This document shows, one piece after another, positions 1 through 7,242 of a stretch of DNA of 59,241 nucleotides; position 1 is the stretch's first letter, and each line of letters begins with the position of its first letter. Under the pieces are notes generated by a model. That model saw only the letters and a list, made by a program, of their open reading frames with translations. It was not told the origin of the DNA and made no database searches. Position numbers and translations under genes: made by a program. This DNA comes from Hyphomonas sp. (GTDB lineage Bacteria > Pseudomonadota > Alphaproteobacteria > Caulobacterales > Hyphomonadaceae), in NCBI GenBank assembly GCA_002700305.1, contig PACZ01000053.1, positions 1-59,241 on the forward strand. The letters are read 5' to 3'.

Positions 1-45
1 TCATACCGCCTTACTGTGACGAGGTAGCGGCATGAACGCCGCTAC

Positions 46-354
46 GTGGAAACCGCCGGACTAACATTACCGGTGGACCACCCCTGTGGGGCAGAGCAGA
101 GGCATGGAGCGTATCGCTGGACGTCCGAAGCGCGAGGCAAGTTTGCGAATGACTCCATCAATCTGCTCCCCGTTGAGGTGTCACTAAACCGCTCCAAAGG
201 CGATAGCCCACCCAGCGAATGGTTGCCGGATGAGAACCGGTGCGCCTACGTCAGCCGCTTTTTACGTATTGCCAAGACCTACGACCTTGCACTGCCGACA
301 GCGGAACGAAATTTCATTCATACAGAACTTGAGAACTGCAAGACTGCGGAGTGA
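46..354 (+). pseudogene. HNH endonuclease (DUF1524/GmrSD C-terminal type), broken fragment
   Basis: Residues about 22-100 carry the hallmarks of the C-terminal half of DUF1524-type HNH nucleases: GAYRWTSE, FANDSINLL, NRSKGD, EWLP and CAYVSRF. Just upstream only a degenerate VDH remains where the family has a (D/E)xDHVVPL-like catalytic motif. The frame is closed by a TAG at 25-27, so no complete N-terminus can be read. A frameshift near 80-105 is likely, because a neighbouring frame reads a better match to the missing motif. Intact members are usually secreted or phage/island nucleases. The gene is likely dead unless a sequencing error closed the frame. Confidence 0.6.
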
Positions 355-463
355 ATTCGAAGTGGATGCTTTAGCCGGTCGTAAATTGCTATACTGCTTG
401 TGAAGTATAACTCGATACCGTTCAGCGGATTCAATAATACGCGTTTTCGAGGGCAGGACTTAC

Positions 464-904
464 ATGTTAGCACGGACAAAACGCGACCTGTATGAAATCG
501 CTCGATTGGTTGTTTTGATCTCCGGAGCCTTAGCTTTAGCGGTGGTTTTTCATCGTATGATACTGAAAGGCCCCGACGCCCAGATACGCAAATTCAAAAC
601 AGCTGCCTTGTTTGAAGCAATCGACGCAAACGCTGATGGCAGAATCTTAATCGAAGAATTTAGCGCCACTCACGAGGAACCGTTCGTTCAAGTCTGGCTT
701 CGGTCGTTGGTAGACAATTCATTTTGGTATGAAAGAAGAGTGCCCGAAAGCTCATCATACATTCTGGACCCCATAAATTCGGGAAATTGGTCCATGGAAT
801 CAAGTATAAGACTAGGCAGCATCTTCAAATCAATTGACGCAAATGAGGATGGTCAGGTTACTGAAGATGAACTCTTCAGGTGGGTTAGCGTAAAGCCGTC
901 CTAG
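464..904 (+). CDS. Membrane-anchored EF-hand protein
   Basis: This 146-residue protein has an N-terminal hydrophobic segment (about 14-30, ending near VVFHR) that could be a signal anchor. Two canonical EF-hand loops follow. The first spans residues 54-65 with D54, N56, D58, G59 and E65. The second spans 125-136 with D125, N127, D129, G130 and E136. Calcium binding outside the cytoplasmic membrane is the natural inference; no enzymatic domain is visible. The DNA is AT-richer than the chromosome to the right, fitting island cargo. The start at 464 follows a purine-rich GAGGGCAGGA stretch. Confidence 0.7.
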   Translation: MLARTKRDLYEIARLVVLISGALALAVVFHRMILKGPDAQIRKFKTAALFEAIDANADGRILIEEFSATHEEPFVQVWLRSLVDNSFWYERRVPESSSYILDPINSGNWSMESSIRLGSIFKSIDANEDGQVTEDELFRWVSVKPS

Positions 905-1014
905 CTTCAATTTGAATGACTGATACTCGCAATCTAAAGACCAAATAGCCCAATTGGTCTTAGAAGTATTGACCCAAGGCCCAGTCGTTGCAAAAGGTTA
1001 ACGACGAGGTTTCG

Positions 1015-1191
1015 ATGTCGGATTCACAGCGAGTAAGCCTTTCGCATATGATGAACGTAGCCATGGTGTTTTGGCTAGTAATGCTGGTTCTTTCGGCGGG
1101 ATATTGGCTACAAAGCGAATTGGACCCGCCCCACCCGGTACATATGACGACTATTGAATTTGATGCGGCGGGTTCGAAGCCCTTGCGCTAG
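1015..1191 (+). CDS. Small single-span membrane protein, unknown
   Basis: A 58-residue ORF starts at the ATG at 1015, preceded by GACGAGG at about ribosome-binding distance. A longer TTG start at 988 is less likely. One hydrophobic segment (about residues 12-33, MMNVAMVFWLVMLVLSAGYW) is followed by a short polar tail. No family is recognised. It lies between the EF-hand gene and the convergent end of the small-gene operon. Confidence 0.4.
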   Translation: MSDSQRVSLSHMMNVAMVFWLVMLVLSAGYWLQSELDPPHPVHMTTIEFDAAGSKPLR

Positions 1192-1229
1192 ATTTATTGG
1201 CTAGTTCCGTTCGAGATTGTTCGGATCTT

Positions 1230-1415
1230 TCAGAACTCGAATCCGGTCTGCAAAAGCGCCTGGAACAATTTTCGCTCTTCGTCTGTCAAGCAGCCCTCCC
1301 GACAGCGTTGTCGCACCATGGCCTCCAGCACATGCGTCGGAATGTCTTCCATACAAGCATAGTTTGGCAGCGCCTTGCTTTCGAGGCGCCCTAGCCGCTT
1401 TGCGAGCGTGTTCAT
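1230..1415 (-). CDS. Small protein, last gene of a translationally coupled island operon
   Basis: The ORF encodes 61 residues beginning MNTLAKRLGRLESKALP. Its ATG at 1415 overlaps the stop of the preceding gene (ATGA), which sets the start; a longer frame up to 1523 exists but would ignore the coupling. The N-terminal RLGRLESK pattern resembles the starts of several other proteins in this operon (for example RLKALEGK and RVARLEQR), suggesting short coiled coils. Function unknown. Confidence 0.55.
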   Translation of the reverse strand: MNTLAKRLGRLESKALPNYACMEDIPTHVLEAMVRQRCREGCLTDEERKLFQALLQTGFEF

Positions 1416-1558
1416 TGCAGCAACTGCAAGACCAACATGATCAACCCGAAGACGGTGACACAGCTTATCCCAAAGCTTAGCCAGAAAGGCATCCAGCCGC
1501 GACGATACCAAGGTGGACGGCATTCACGCATGGCGTTGCCTCCAACTTCGCGTTTCAT
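1412..1558 (-). CDS. Very small membrane protein in the coupled operon
   Basis: The ORF encodes 48 residues. After a short basic N-terminus, a hydrophobic stretch (about residues 24-48, MPFWLSFGISCVTVFGLIML) is almost certainly a single membrane span ending at the C-terminus. The ATG at 1558 overlaps the upstream gene's stop by 4 bases, and its own stop overlaps the next start in the same way. The frame is open further upstream to 1774, but that part overlaps two other genes. Position and topology would suit a holin-like or small anchor protein, but nothing proves that. Confidence 0.5.
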   Translation of the reverse strand: MKREVGGNAMRECRPPWYRRGWMPFWLSFGISCVTVFGLIMLVLQLLQ

Positions 1559-1719
1559 ATCCATGTGTCTTGCTCCAGTTTCGCATCGAACCGCTGGCGC
1601 TCGATGGCAAATGCAATCGCCCTTGCAATCGTACGAGCATCCTGCGGCCACCGCCATGAGCAACGCTGATTTCGGGGACGTCTCTGTTCGAGTCGGGCAA
1701 CTCGCACCTTGAGGGTCAT
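1555..1719 (-). CDS. Small basic protein in the coupled operon
   Basis: The ORF encodes 54 residues beginning MTLKVRVARLEQRRPRNQR. It is strongly basic, with a short N-terminal helix of the same RxARLEQR pattern as its neighbours. The ATG at 1719 overlaps the stop of the upstream gene (ATGA). No known family. Functional inference is limited to membership of the six-gene overlapping set. Confidence 0.5.
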   Translation of the reverse strand: MTLKVRVARLEQRRPRNQRCSWRWPQDARTIARAIAFAIERQRFDAKLEQDTWI

Positions 1720-1958
1720 AAGTCGGCCCCCACCATTGCTGAACAGCGCGCCCTGAAGGCATCGCAACTTTCATTATCTTCGCGTCTCAGCTGTTTCCCA
1801 GCATGCGGCCCTTTGAGGATGGAGGCCAGTTTTGGGCCAAGGTTAACCGGCCCGTCCGGACTGGGAGCAACCGAACAAATGTAAATAATGCCGAGTTGTG
1901 AACCACGAAGACCGGCCTTGCCTTCCAGTGCTTTCAGTCGGCGCTCCAGACCGCTCAT
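1716..1958 (-). CDS. Small protein in the coupled operon, unknown
   Basis: The ORF encodes 80 residues with an N-terminal MSGLERRLKALEGKAG helix, then a hydrophobic strand (LGIIYICSV) and a charged C-terminal half. Small proteins with this opening are often found in phages and islands close to terminase or DUF5681 genes, but I cannot name the family. The ATG overlaps the stop of the DUF5681 gene by 4 bases, and the stop overlaps the next ATG equally. Confidence 0.55.
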   Translation of the reverse strand: MSGLERRLKALEGKAGLRGSQLGIIYICSVAPSPDGPVNLGPKLASILKGPHAGKQLRREDNESCDAFRARCSAMVGADL

Positions 1959-2437
1959 GCCTGCCGTTCCTCAAGCGCCCGCAATCGCGCTTCCAGTTCG
2001 GTTGTTTCGAGAGCCTTCCGATAGCCTTCCACCAAGCCGCTAAGACTGCGGGCTTCCAATGGGGTCAAGTGCCCCTTTGCGACGCTTTCCAGAATAGCGC
2101 CCATTGCCTTGGCGGCACTCTCCGCACCTTCCATGCGTGGCATTGAGAGCATGACAGGCGCATCCTTCCTTGGTGGATGCAGACGCTCCAGGCAAAGTCG
2201 CAGGGCCGTCACATCCCCTTCTAGGGCCATTTCAATAGCCTTGCGGGTGATGGCCTCCCCCTCCCCGTCCAGCAAGGCCTGTATGGCGAGAGTCACCTTG
2301 TTACGCGAACCTTTCGGCCGCCCCGGGTTGCCCGGCTTGAACTGGTGCTCGACCGGCGGCGACGCGTTCCCGCGTTTCTTCTGAGGCGCGCCCGTACCCG
2401 CTCCCGTACTTTCGGATCCACATTGCTTACCGGTCAT
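1955..2437 (-). CDS. DUF5681 domain protein
   Basis: This 160-residue protein carries a clear DUF5681 signature at about residues 32-50 (FKPGNPGRPKGSRNKVT). An alpha-helical region follows (IQALLDGEGEAITRKAIEMA, then LRLCLERLHPPRKD). DUF5681 proteins are common in proteobacterial prophages and islands; the basic GRPKGSRNK stretch suggests nucleic-acid contact, and some have been suggested to be terminase-small-subunit-like. The C-terminal third is a likely coiled coil (LEARLRALEERQA). Start and stop are both embedded in ATGA overlaps. It is the only gene of the operon with a recognisable domain. Confidence 0.75.
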   Translation of the reverse strand: MTGKQCGSESTGAGTGAPQKKRGNASPPVEHQFKPGNPGRPKGSRNKVTLAIQALLDGEGEAITRKAIEMALEGDVTALRLCLERLHPPRKDAPVMLSMPRMEGAESAAKAMGAILESVAKGHLTPLEARSLSGLVEGYRKALETTELEARLRALEERQA

Positions 2438-2682
2438 TGTTGCCTCCGTTCCTCGTTCAGTCGTCGCCGGGCATGTTCGAGCCGCTCGGCAATACTCATA
2501 TGCCTTCCGTCAGAAGCAGGACCGGTCCTCTCAGGAATCCCCGCCCGCTTTCGAGCCCTGGACATACGTTCTGTCAAAGCGGCAAGACGGGCCTCATGAA
2601 GCTTGCTCGCGGGCGCTCCATATTCACGGCACTCCGTTTCAAGCCGGTCAATGCGCGCCCTGATGCTATTGGCTCTGCCCAA
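2434..2682 (-). CDS. Small coiled-coil protein, first gene of the coupled operon
   Basis: The ORF encodes 82 charged residues with heptad-like pattern (SIRARIDRLETECREYG, then AERLEHARRRLNEERR). The start is TTG at 2682 with GGAGG immediately before it. That start is supported by a diverged copy at 4469-4564 that begins with ATG at the same position (MSRTVSIRARIDRIE against MGRANSIRARIDRLE). The gene's stop overlaps the DUF5681 start by 4 bases. It marks one side of the cargo insertion described in the findings. Confidence 0.6.
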   Translation of the reverse strand: MGRANSIRARIDRLETECREYGAPASKLHEARLAALTERMSRARKRAGIPERTGPASDGRHMSIAERLEHARRRLNEERRQQ

Positions 2683-2970
2683 CCTCCGCCCTCATTTCAA
2701 TGCGTACCATTGACAGCAATACTACATATCATATCGATATTTTCTTGGTGCAGACAAGTAGCCCCATTCGCACATTTTGCGAGCGCTGCGCTTAAACCGG
2801 CTTGCGGCAGAGACGTAACAGCGTGGACGCCGCAACAGAAAACCGACGGTCAAATAAGTCCCGCTGATCAGCCTGAAGCGCCAGAGCAATTTGGGCGCTC
2901 TTCTTGCATTGGGTTGATGAATTGAAATGACTGAATAAGTTGTGACAACTTTATTTTTGAAAGCCACCAC
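2683..2970. other. Intergenic stretch between the operon start and the cargo gene
   Basis: About 290 bases. A reading frame exists on the minus strand (2722-2970) but shows no recognisable domain, and I do not support it as a gene. The segment should hold the divergent promoters of the small-gene operon and of the 505-residue cargo gene; I cannot point to convincing boxes. Confidence 0.4.
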
Positions 2971-4488
2971 ATGGAAGCTGTAGTTGTCATTGCGGTAGTA
3001 TTTTACGCAGTACTCGCCATATTTATCGGAAGCGTCAGTGAACGTCGAGGCAAAGGATTTGCTCTTGGGTTTTGGCTCTCTGTGCTCACTTCACCGGTTA
3101 TTGCCCTTCTCGTCATCATCGCACTAGGCAATGAAAATGCTGGTCATTCAATCAATTCTGGGAGCTTAGCTGCCTCAAAGTGGCAGGAACTAAATGACAC
3201 AACTGACCCGATAAAACTGTCCGCCTTCGTGGAAGCATTTCCTGGTTCTGAAGAAGCTTTTCTCGCTTCGCAGCGAAAGCAACAACTTGATCAGTGGAGA
3301 AAATCAGATCCCACCGACGCCGAAAGTCTAGCCAGATTCGTTTTCAACCCGGAGTACGCATGGCTGAGTGGTGAAATCAGGGCAACCATCGCTAGTAACT
3401 CTTCTGCTAGTGCGAACCTCGCGAAATTGAATGAAGAGCTACAACGACAGGACGCTCAAGAAGAAATTGAACGAAGGGAAGCGGAAAAGAAAGCCGCAGA
3501 ACAACTTGCGGAGAATGAGCGGCTCCGACAGGTCAAGGAGCAGCAAGATCTGCTCTCATACGAGAAGAATGTGCGATTTGTTGCCGTGGTCGCTGTCCTT
3601 CTGCTCGTCGGATTTGGCGCCGTCTATTTTGTCCCTCGTCTATTTGACTATTGGGCGACCAAAAACGCATTAGCCAGAGCCAGCCAGAGCCATGTCCAGA
3701 AACTGGCAGAATGCACACAGCTGGAGAGAGCCGCCGATGATGCGGCGTCTCGCGACCAGATGCAAAACTCGGAACTGGCTCGTGAAATTGATGCCAAGCA
3801 ACTCGATTTGCGTGAGCTTGAATTCAAATTCAAAGAAAAGTTTGAGGCTAAGAAGCTCGACCTTATGACCGAGGCCACAAAAAATATCCGCCTCACAATT
3901 CGCAAATCGCCAGTCTCTTTTGGCTACATCGCAACCGTTTACAACGGTAGTCCATACTGCGTCGCCAACCTGGCTGGAATCCCAATGGACCTATACAATG
4001 GCTCTGCTTTTGTTGACCGAGTGCAGTTTGAGGAATTGTATCCATGGTGGGCATTTGACAAAGAATTAGATCGAGATGGCTACGAGAAGCCCTGCATCGC
4101 ATCCTCAGGAAATACCGCAGAAAGCCACAATCCTCTCAGCATTGCTGGCGCGACAACCCGATTCATCAACCTTTCTTCAAACGTGCGGTACAGAGCATCC
4201 ATAGACCCGACCGAATTTGCTTCTGTGTTGACTGAGCTTCGAAGCGAAAAGCAGGGTAGCTCTGTGAAGTGGTACGCAAAGCCGGTTGATTGGGATGCAT
4301 TGGCAACCGCGAACCTGAAAGATGATGAATATGTCTTGGATGATTTGACGGCAGAACTGTCCAAATTGAAATCGCAGCTTGAAGAGTCAGAAGAGCGGAG
4401 AGCTTTCTTGGCGGCACAGAACAGACTAAAAATATGCCGCCAAGAGGAGCTAAACCTAGAGCAGGAACTCAGCTCATTGGAAAAATAA
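2971..4488 (+). CDS. Cargo membrane protein with two coiled coils, unknown family
   Basis: This 505-residue protein has a visible four-part layout. The N-terminal membrane anchor (about 3-52) has two hydrophobic segments joined by SERRGKGFALGF and ends SPVIALLVIIALG. A coiled coil (about 148-200) is rich in E, R, K and Q. A third span (about 203-225) and a second coiled coil (240-300) follow. A C-terminal domain (about 305-430) contains several Cys, Tyr and Trp residues, and a last coiled coil closes the protein. The anchor type is shared with the convergent gene at 5134-5838. No enzymatic motif is seen. The DNA is AT-richer than the flanking core genes. Domain placement suggests a membrane-spanning sensor or scaffold, which is inference only. 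Confidence 0.7.
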   Translation: MEAVVVIAVVFYAVLAIFIGSVSERRGKGFALGFWLSVLTSPVIALLVIIALGNENAGHSINSGSLAASKWQELNDTTDPIKLSAFVEAFPGSEEAFLASQRKQQLDQWRKSDPTDAESLARFVFNPEYAWLSGEIRATIASNSSASANLAKLNEELQRQDAQEEIERREAEKKAAEQLAENERLRQVKEQQDLLSYEKNVRFVAVVAVLLLVGFGAVYFVPRLFDYWATKNALARASQSHVQKLAECTQLERAADDAASRDQMQNSELAREIDAKQLDLRELEFKFKEKFEAKKLDLMTEATKNIRLTIRKSPVSFGYIATVYNGSPYCVANLAGIPMDLYNGSAFVDRVQFEELYPWWAFDKELDRDGYEKPCIASSGNTAESHNPLSIAGATTRFINLSSNVRYRASIDPTEFASVLTELRSEKQGSSVKWYAKPVDWDALATANLKDDEYVLDDLTAELSKLKSQLEESEERRAFLAAQNRLKICRQEELNLEQELSSLEK

Positions 4489-4564
4489 CTTCCGCATAGG
4501 CATCTGTCCGGCACTTCGTCTCAATCCGGTCAATGCGCGCCCTGATGCTAACAGTCCTGCTCAT
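4469..4564 (-). pseudogene. Truncated copy of the operon's first gene (31 codons)
   Basis: The reading frame MSRTVSIRARIDRIETKCRT... is a close relative of the start of the gene at 2434-2682. At the DNA level 4510-4550 and 2628-2669 differ at only about three positions. After about 20 codons the similarity ends, and the frame closes inside the 3' end of the cargo gene. It has its own GGGGAGGG before the ATG. I read it as a leftover boundary of an insertion rather than a working gene. Confidence 0.65.
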
Positions 4565-4612
4565 ATCCCTCCCCCTCTCTGTTGCACCCCCGTATGGGTA
4601 TAAAGGCGGTAC

Positions 4613-4744
4613 TCATGCGGCACCGTCGATGACCCGGAAATTGCCTTGACGAGTACCCGTGCGGCACGCAAGTTCATCGCTTCGGTACTCAGCCGGCACG
4701 CGAGGGCGTTTTGCATGCCATCTCGGTACCGAAGATCTGATTTG
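4613..4744 (-). pseudogene. Duplicated 3' end of the winged-helix gene
   Basis: The translated C-terminus (PRVPAEYRS..., ...GTRQGNFRVIDGAA) aligns with the last 36 or so residues of the gene at 6440-6970 (RAPGGYRS..., ...GTRPSGFRVIDGSV), and the DNA is clearly alignable. No upstream winged-helix portion is present. The copy lies directly before the truncated copy of the small-gene operon start, so 4469-4744 looks like a remnant of an undisturbed core junction with cargo on both sides. Confidence 0.65.
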
Positions 4745-4814
4745 GCGACAATACAAGCTGTCCCGATTGCCGGGGCTAAACCTCTGAATGCGGTTGGCTT
4801 GTGAGCACCGCTTC

Positions 4815-5033
4815 CTAATCCAGTTCGATATCGTGCTCAGCCTTGCGTAAGTCCAGATAGAGGTCTTGCCACTTATCCAGAAGCTCAACCTCTATCTCGG
4901 TCGGTCTGTAATCTGCTATCCGCATTCCTAGCATGAACCGGCCTGGCGGGTTCGCTCGCATTAGGACAGTCATACGTCCTTGGTCTTCGTCTGCGAGTAG
5001 TTCCCAGCCTAGAGTAGTGTCTCGATCGATCAT
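4815..5033 (-). CDS. Small acidic hypothetical protein
   Basis: The ORF encodes 72 residues beginning MIDRDTTLGWELLADEDQ, with a balanced composition and a plausible beta-rich middle (MTVLMRANPPGRFMLGMRI). No family recognised and no strong ribosome-binding site. It follows the membrane-anchored cargo gene on the same strand after about 100 bases. Confidence 0.45.
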   Translation of the reverse strand: MIDRDTTLGWELLADEDQGRMTVLMRANPPGRFMLGMRIADYRPTEIEVELLDKWQDLYLDLRKAEHDIELD

Positions 5034-5133
5034 TCAATTTTTAGCCAACTTACGAGCAGCTTTCTGATTTGCTTGCAGCGGTTCATTAGAAGCTTGATGA
5101 AATGGATCGCGCCGAACGTAGATCAACAGGGGA

Positions 5134-5838
5134 TTAAATTCCTCGCTTGGACAGAATGTCCGCTTTGAGTCGTTGGTCTTCCGCGTTCAATTCAATTGTA
5201 TGTCCCAAGAGGCCGAGTGTGCCACCACGGACGGTTCGAGTTAAGGTTAGTCCGTTGCGGACAATGACGACATCATGACTTGCTGTTGAATCGACTGTGG
5301 TGATTGCGTGCAGAAGGTCTTCTTTTGACACTATTTCAAGATCAGCATAAAGAATAATTTTGTCACCCTGCATGAGGCGCGCTGTAGCGGCATTGCTATT
5401 CTTTTTGAATTTGTCAATTTGGAATGCCGACCGGGCGTTTTTTTCTGCTTCAATCTTGCGGGTGTGTGCGAGCAGCGCCGTCTCGGTTTGATGGGCAAAA
5501 GCGAGCGCTTCGTCGATAGTTCCAAACGATTCAGACCCGCATATTATTTCGCCAAGAACATCGTTCCTTTGAATGTTGTACTTTTCAACTAGCCATACTT
5601 TGTATTGAGGATTTGAAAGTTGCCGCGTTAGAATCGCAGGTGCCTCAGTTTTCTGGGCGGCACTCGATACGGGTTCTGACCTGTCCTTCATTGCAATTAT
5701 GACAAGCAGCGCAATGAGTGGAGAGGCAATCAATGAGATTGCAAAGCCAACGGCAAAGCCTTGCCCTCTATTGTCGCTAATGTTGCCAATAAGGATTGCA
5801 AGACCAATCCAAACGGCGAGTACAAGTATAAAATCCAT
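5134..5838 (-). CDS. Cargo membrane protein with shared two-segment anchor
   Basis: This 234-residue protein starts at the ATG at 5838, preceded by GGGGAAAAG; an open frame to 5913 is less likely. The N-terminus (about 2-48) has two hydrophobic segments around SDNRGQGFAVGFAISL and ends SPLIALLVIIAM, almost the same as the 505-residue cargo protein. A polar region and a helical stretch (about 100-140) follow. The C-terminal domain (about 145-225) has strands such as KIILYADLEIV and DVVIVRNGLTLTRTV, resembling a small PDZ-like fold. That last point is only an impression. The DNA is AT-rich for this chromosome. Confidence 0.65.
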   Translation of the reverse strand: MDFILVLAVWIGLAILIGNISDNRGQGFAVGFAISLIASPLIALLVIIAMKDRSEPVSSAAQKTEAPAILTRQLSNPQYKVWLVEKYNIQRNDVLGEIICGSESFGTIDEALAFAHQTETALLAHTRKIEAEKNARSAFQIDKFKKNSNAATARLMQGDKIILYADLEIVSKEDLLHAITTVDSTASHDVVIVRNGLTLTRTVRGGTLGLLGHTIELNAEDQRLKADILSKRGI

Positions 5839-5976
5839 ATGTTTTCTTTTCCCCAACTGACCTGAACCGACCAATAGATATATTGCTGTTAAGTTCTGTC
5901 CTTCAGCTAACATTTATCGCGAATTCACTCCGACACCTCTACGGCTTATGGAATCAGGAGAGCAAATCGATTCCCC

Positions 5977-6453
5977 TTAGGTGTGAATTGAAAACCAGGT
6001 TTGCGCGTTCGCGCAGATGTAAGCTGGGCCTGTCATTGCTGCACCGCTACCTGCGCGCAATTTCGGGGGATAGTCTGATGTCGGCGAGTATTTGCCGGTC
6101 GCCGGTGACCGCTTGAATTTGTAGTCCGGAAATGCTTGCCCGGCCCATTCCCCAGCTAATTCATGTGACCCGGCTTTTCGAGGCAGCGCATTGGAACTAA
6201 TCATGAACGTATGATATTTGACCGCATCCGATCTTCTCGACTGGACAGCATTGTAAGAGCGCTCCACAGCGTTCCAGCCCGCTCTATTTTCGACAAGTTG
6301 AAGGGCAGCGACCTGACTCATGGGGATGAGGTCGCGAAATACCGCTCGCTCGCGGAAATCATCAATTCGGAGCTCGATGTGCTCGAAGGTACCCGGCCAA
6401 ACCTGGACGAACAGAACTATTGGTGGGAGGTAGATTAGTCTATACGGAACCAT
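5977..6453 (-). CDS. Hypothetical protein with N-terminal hydrophobic segment
   Basis: From the ATG at 6453 the ORF gives 158 residues, overlapping the stop of the winged-helix gene by 14 bases. The N-terminus (MVPYRLIYLPPIVLFVQVW) looks like a signal peptide or anchor, and the rest is polar with no recognised motif. The same frame stays open to 6669, but that part lies inside the upstream gene. An ORF on the other strand at 6211-6438 competes with it and looks weaker. Confidence 0.4.
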   Translation of the reverse strand: MVPYRLIYLPPIVLFVQVWPGTFEHIELRIDDFRERAVFRDLIPMSQVAALQLVENRAGWNAVERSYNAVQSRRSDAVKYHTFMISSNALPRKAGSHELAGEWAGQAFPDYKFKRSPATGKYSPTSDYPPKLRAGSGAAMTGPAYICANAQTWFSIHT

Positions 6454-6970
6454 CGATGACACGAAAGCCGGAAGGGCGAGTACCGTGCTGGTATACAGAA
6501 GCTGCGCTTCGATACCCGCCCGGCGCACGAGACGCTTTTGCATCCCGTACCCGTACCGACGGTTTGCTTTTCCCGCGCGATGGTCCAGTCCACCGCTTCC
6601 AGTCATGTGTCGCCAGGTGGCCGTCATGCTTCTCAGTAGTGAGAATGTATTCGGCAGCAAGCCGCCCATACCATTGCCCCTCCCGTCGCCTTTTCAGGAA
6701 GCCCTTCTCAACCAGTTCATCGAATGCTCGCTTCACGCTCGACTTTGACATACCAAGCAGGTCCGCAGCGTCCTGGTAGCTGAGCGAAAGACGGCCATTG
6801 TTAACCCCGTTGAACCGGCTACGAAGTTCAATGAATACCTTGAGCGCGTTCCCGCTCAGGTGCCTGAAGGCTACGCTTTTCGTCAGGTTGTAAGGAAGGG
6901 GCATGTACTGCCCCTCCCCCGTGTTGCGACCCTTGGCGTTAACGCCTTTGCGTCTGGGCTTACGCGACAT
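6440..6970 (-). CDS. Winged-helix DNA-binding protein of the island core
   Basis: This 176-residue protein starts at MSRKPRRKGVNAKG (ATG 6970). Residues about 25-110 form a winged helix: SGNALKVFIELRSRF, then LSLSYQDAADLLGMSKSSVKRAFDEL, where the recognition helix is SKSSVKRAFDEL, then the wing GFLKRRR. The arrangement resembles replication-initiator or MarR/DnaD-like HTH proteins of satellites and plasmids; regulator or replication protein cannot be separated here. The start overlaps the stop of the upstream gene by 11 bases. Its 3' end is duplicated at 4613-4744. Confidence 0.65.
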   Translation of the reverse strand: MSRKPRRKGVNAKGRNTGEGQYMPLPYNLTKSVAFRHLSGNALKVFIELRSRFNGVNNGRLSLSYQDAADLLGMSKSSVKRAFDELVEKGFLKRRREGQWYGRLAAEYILTTEKHDGHLATHDWKRWTGPSRGKSKPSVRVRDAKASRAPGGYRSAASVYQHGTRPSGFRVIDGSV

Positions 6971-7241
6971 CGGCATCCTCCATGCGCAGAACGACACTAT
7001 GCAGGACATAGCGGGCATGATTGCCGGGAAACGGCCCAGAGTGGCGCTCTGTGATAGTCTCTATGTCCACACCCAGCCCGCGCAAGACATGCACATAGCC
7101 GCTCCAGCGCGGCGCCGGATTGTCGATCGGCGTGCAGCCCTTCAATCCCGCCTCAGCCAACTGGAGCAAGGCCCACTCGGGGCGCCCCGTCACGTCGATG
7201 ATGTGGGAACCGTTCTGGCCAATAATCTGGTATTTCGCCAT
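6960..7241 (-). CDS. Small winged-helix-type island protein
   Basis: The ORF encodes 93 residues beginning MAKYQIIGQNGSHIIDVTGR. The pattern (GRPEWALLQLAEAGLKGCT, then DNPAPRWSGYVHVLRGLGVDI) is typical of short winged-helix proteins found in alphaproteobacterial prophages and islands, with strands, an HTH-like helix pair and a final strand (ARYVLHSVVLR). The start is 2 bases after the stop of the upstream gene. A DNA-binding regulatory role is likely but unproven. Confidence 0.6.
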   Translation of the reverse strand: MAKYQIIGQNGSHIIDVTGRPEWALLQLAEAGLKGCTPIDNPAPRWSGYVHVLRGLGVDIETITERHSGPFPGNHARYVLHSVVLRMEDADVA

Positions 7242-7242
7242 G

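Noticed and set aside
2722-2970. Minus-strand ORF of 82 residues upstream of the cargo gene
   Set aside because: Arginine- and cysteine-rich with no domain and no ribosome-binding site; likely chance.
4613-4888. Minus-strand ORF of 91 residues taken as a gene
   Set aside because: Its C-terminus is only a diverged copy of the end of the winged-helix gene and the rest overlaps the gene at 4815-5033; treated as a fragment.
6211-6438. Plus-strand ORF of 75 residues
   Set aside because: Lies antisense to the ORF that overlaps the winged-helix gene's end; no ribosome-binding site or family features.
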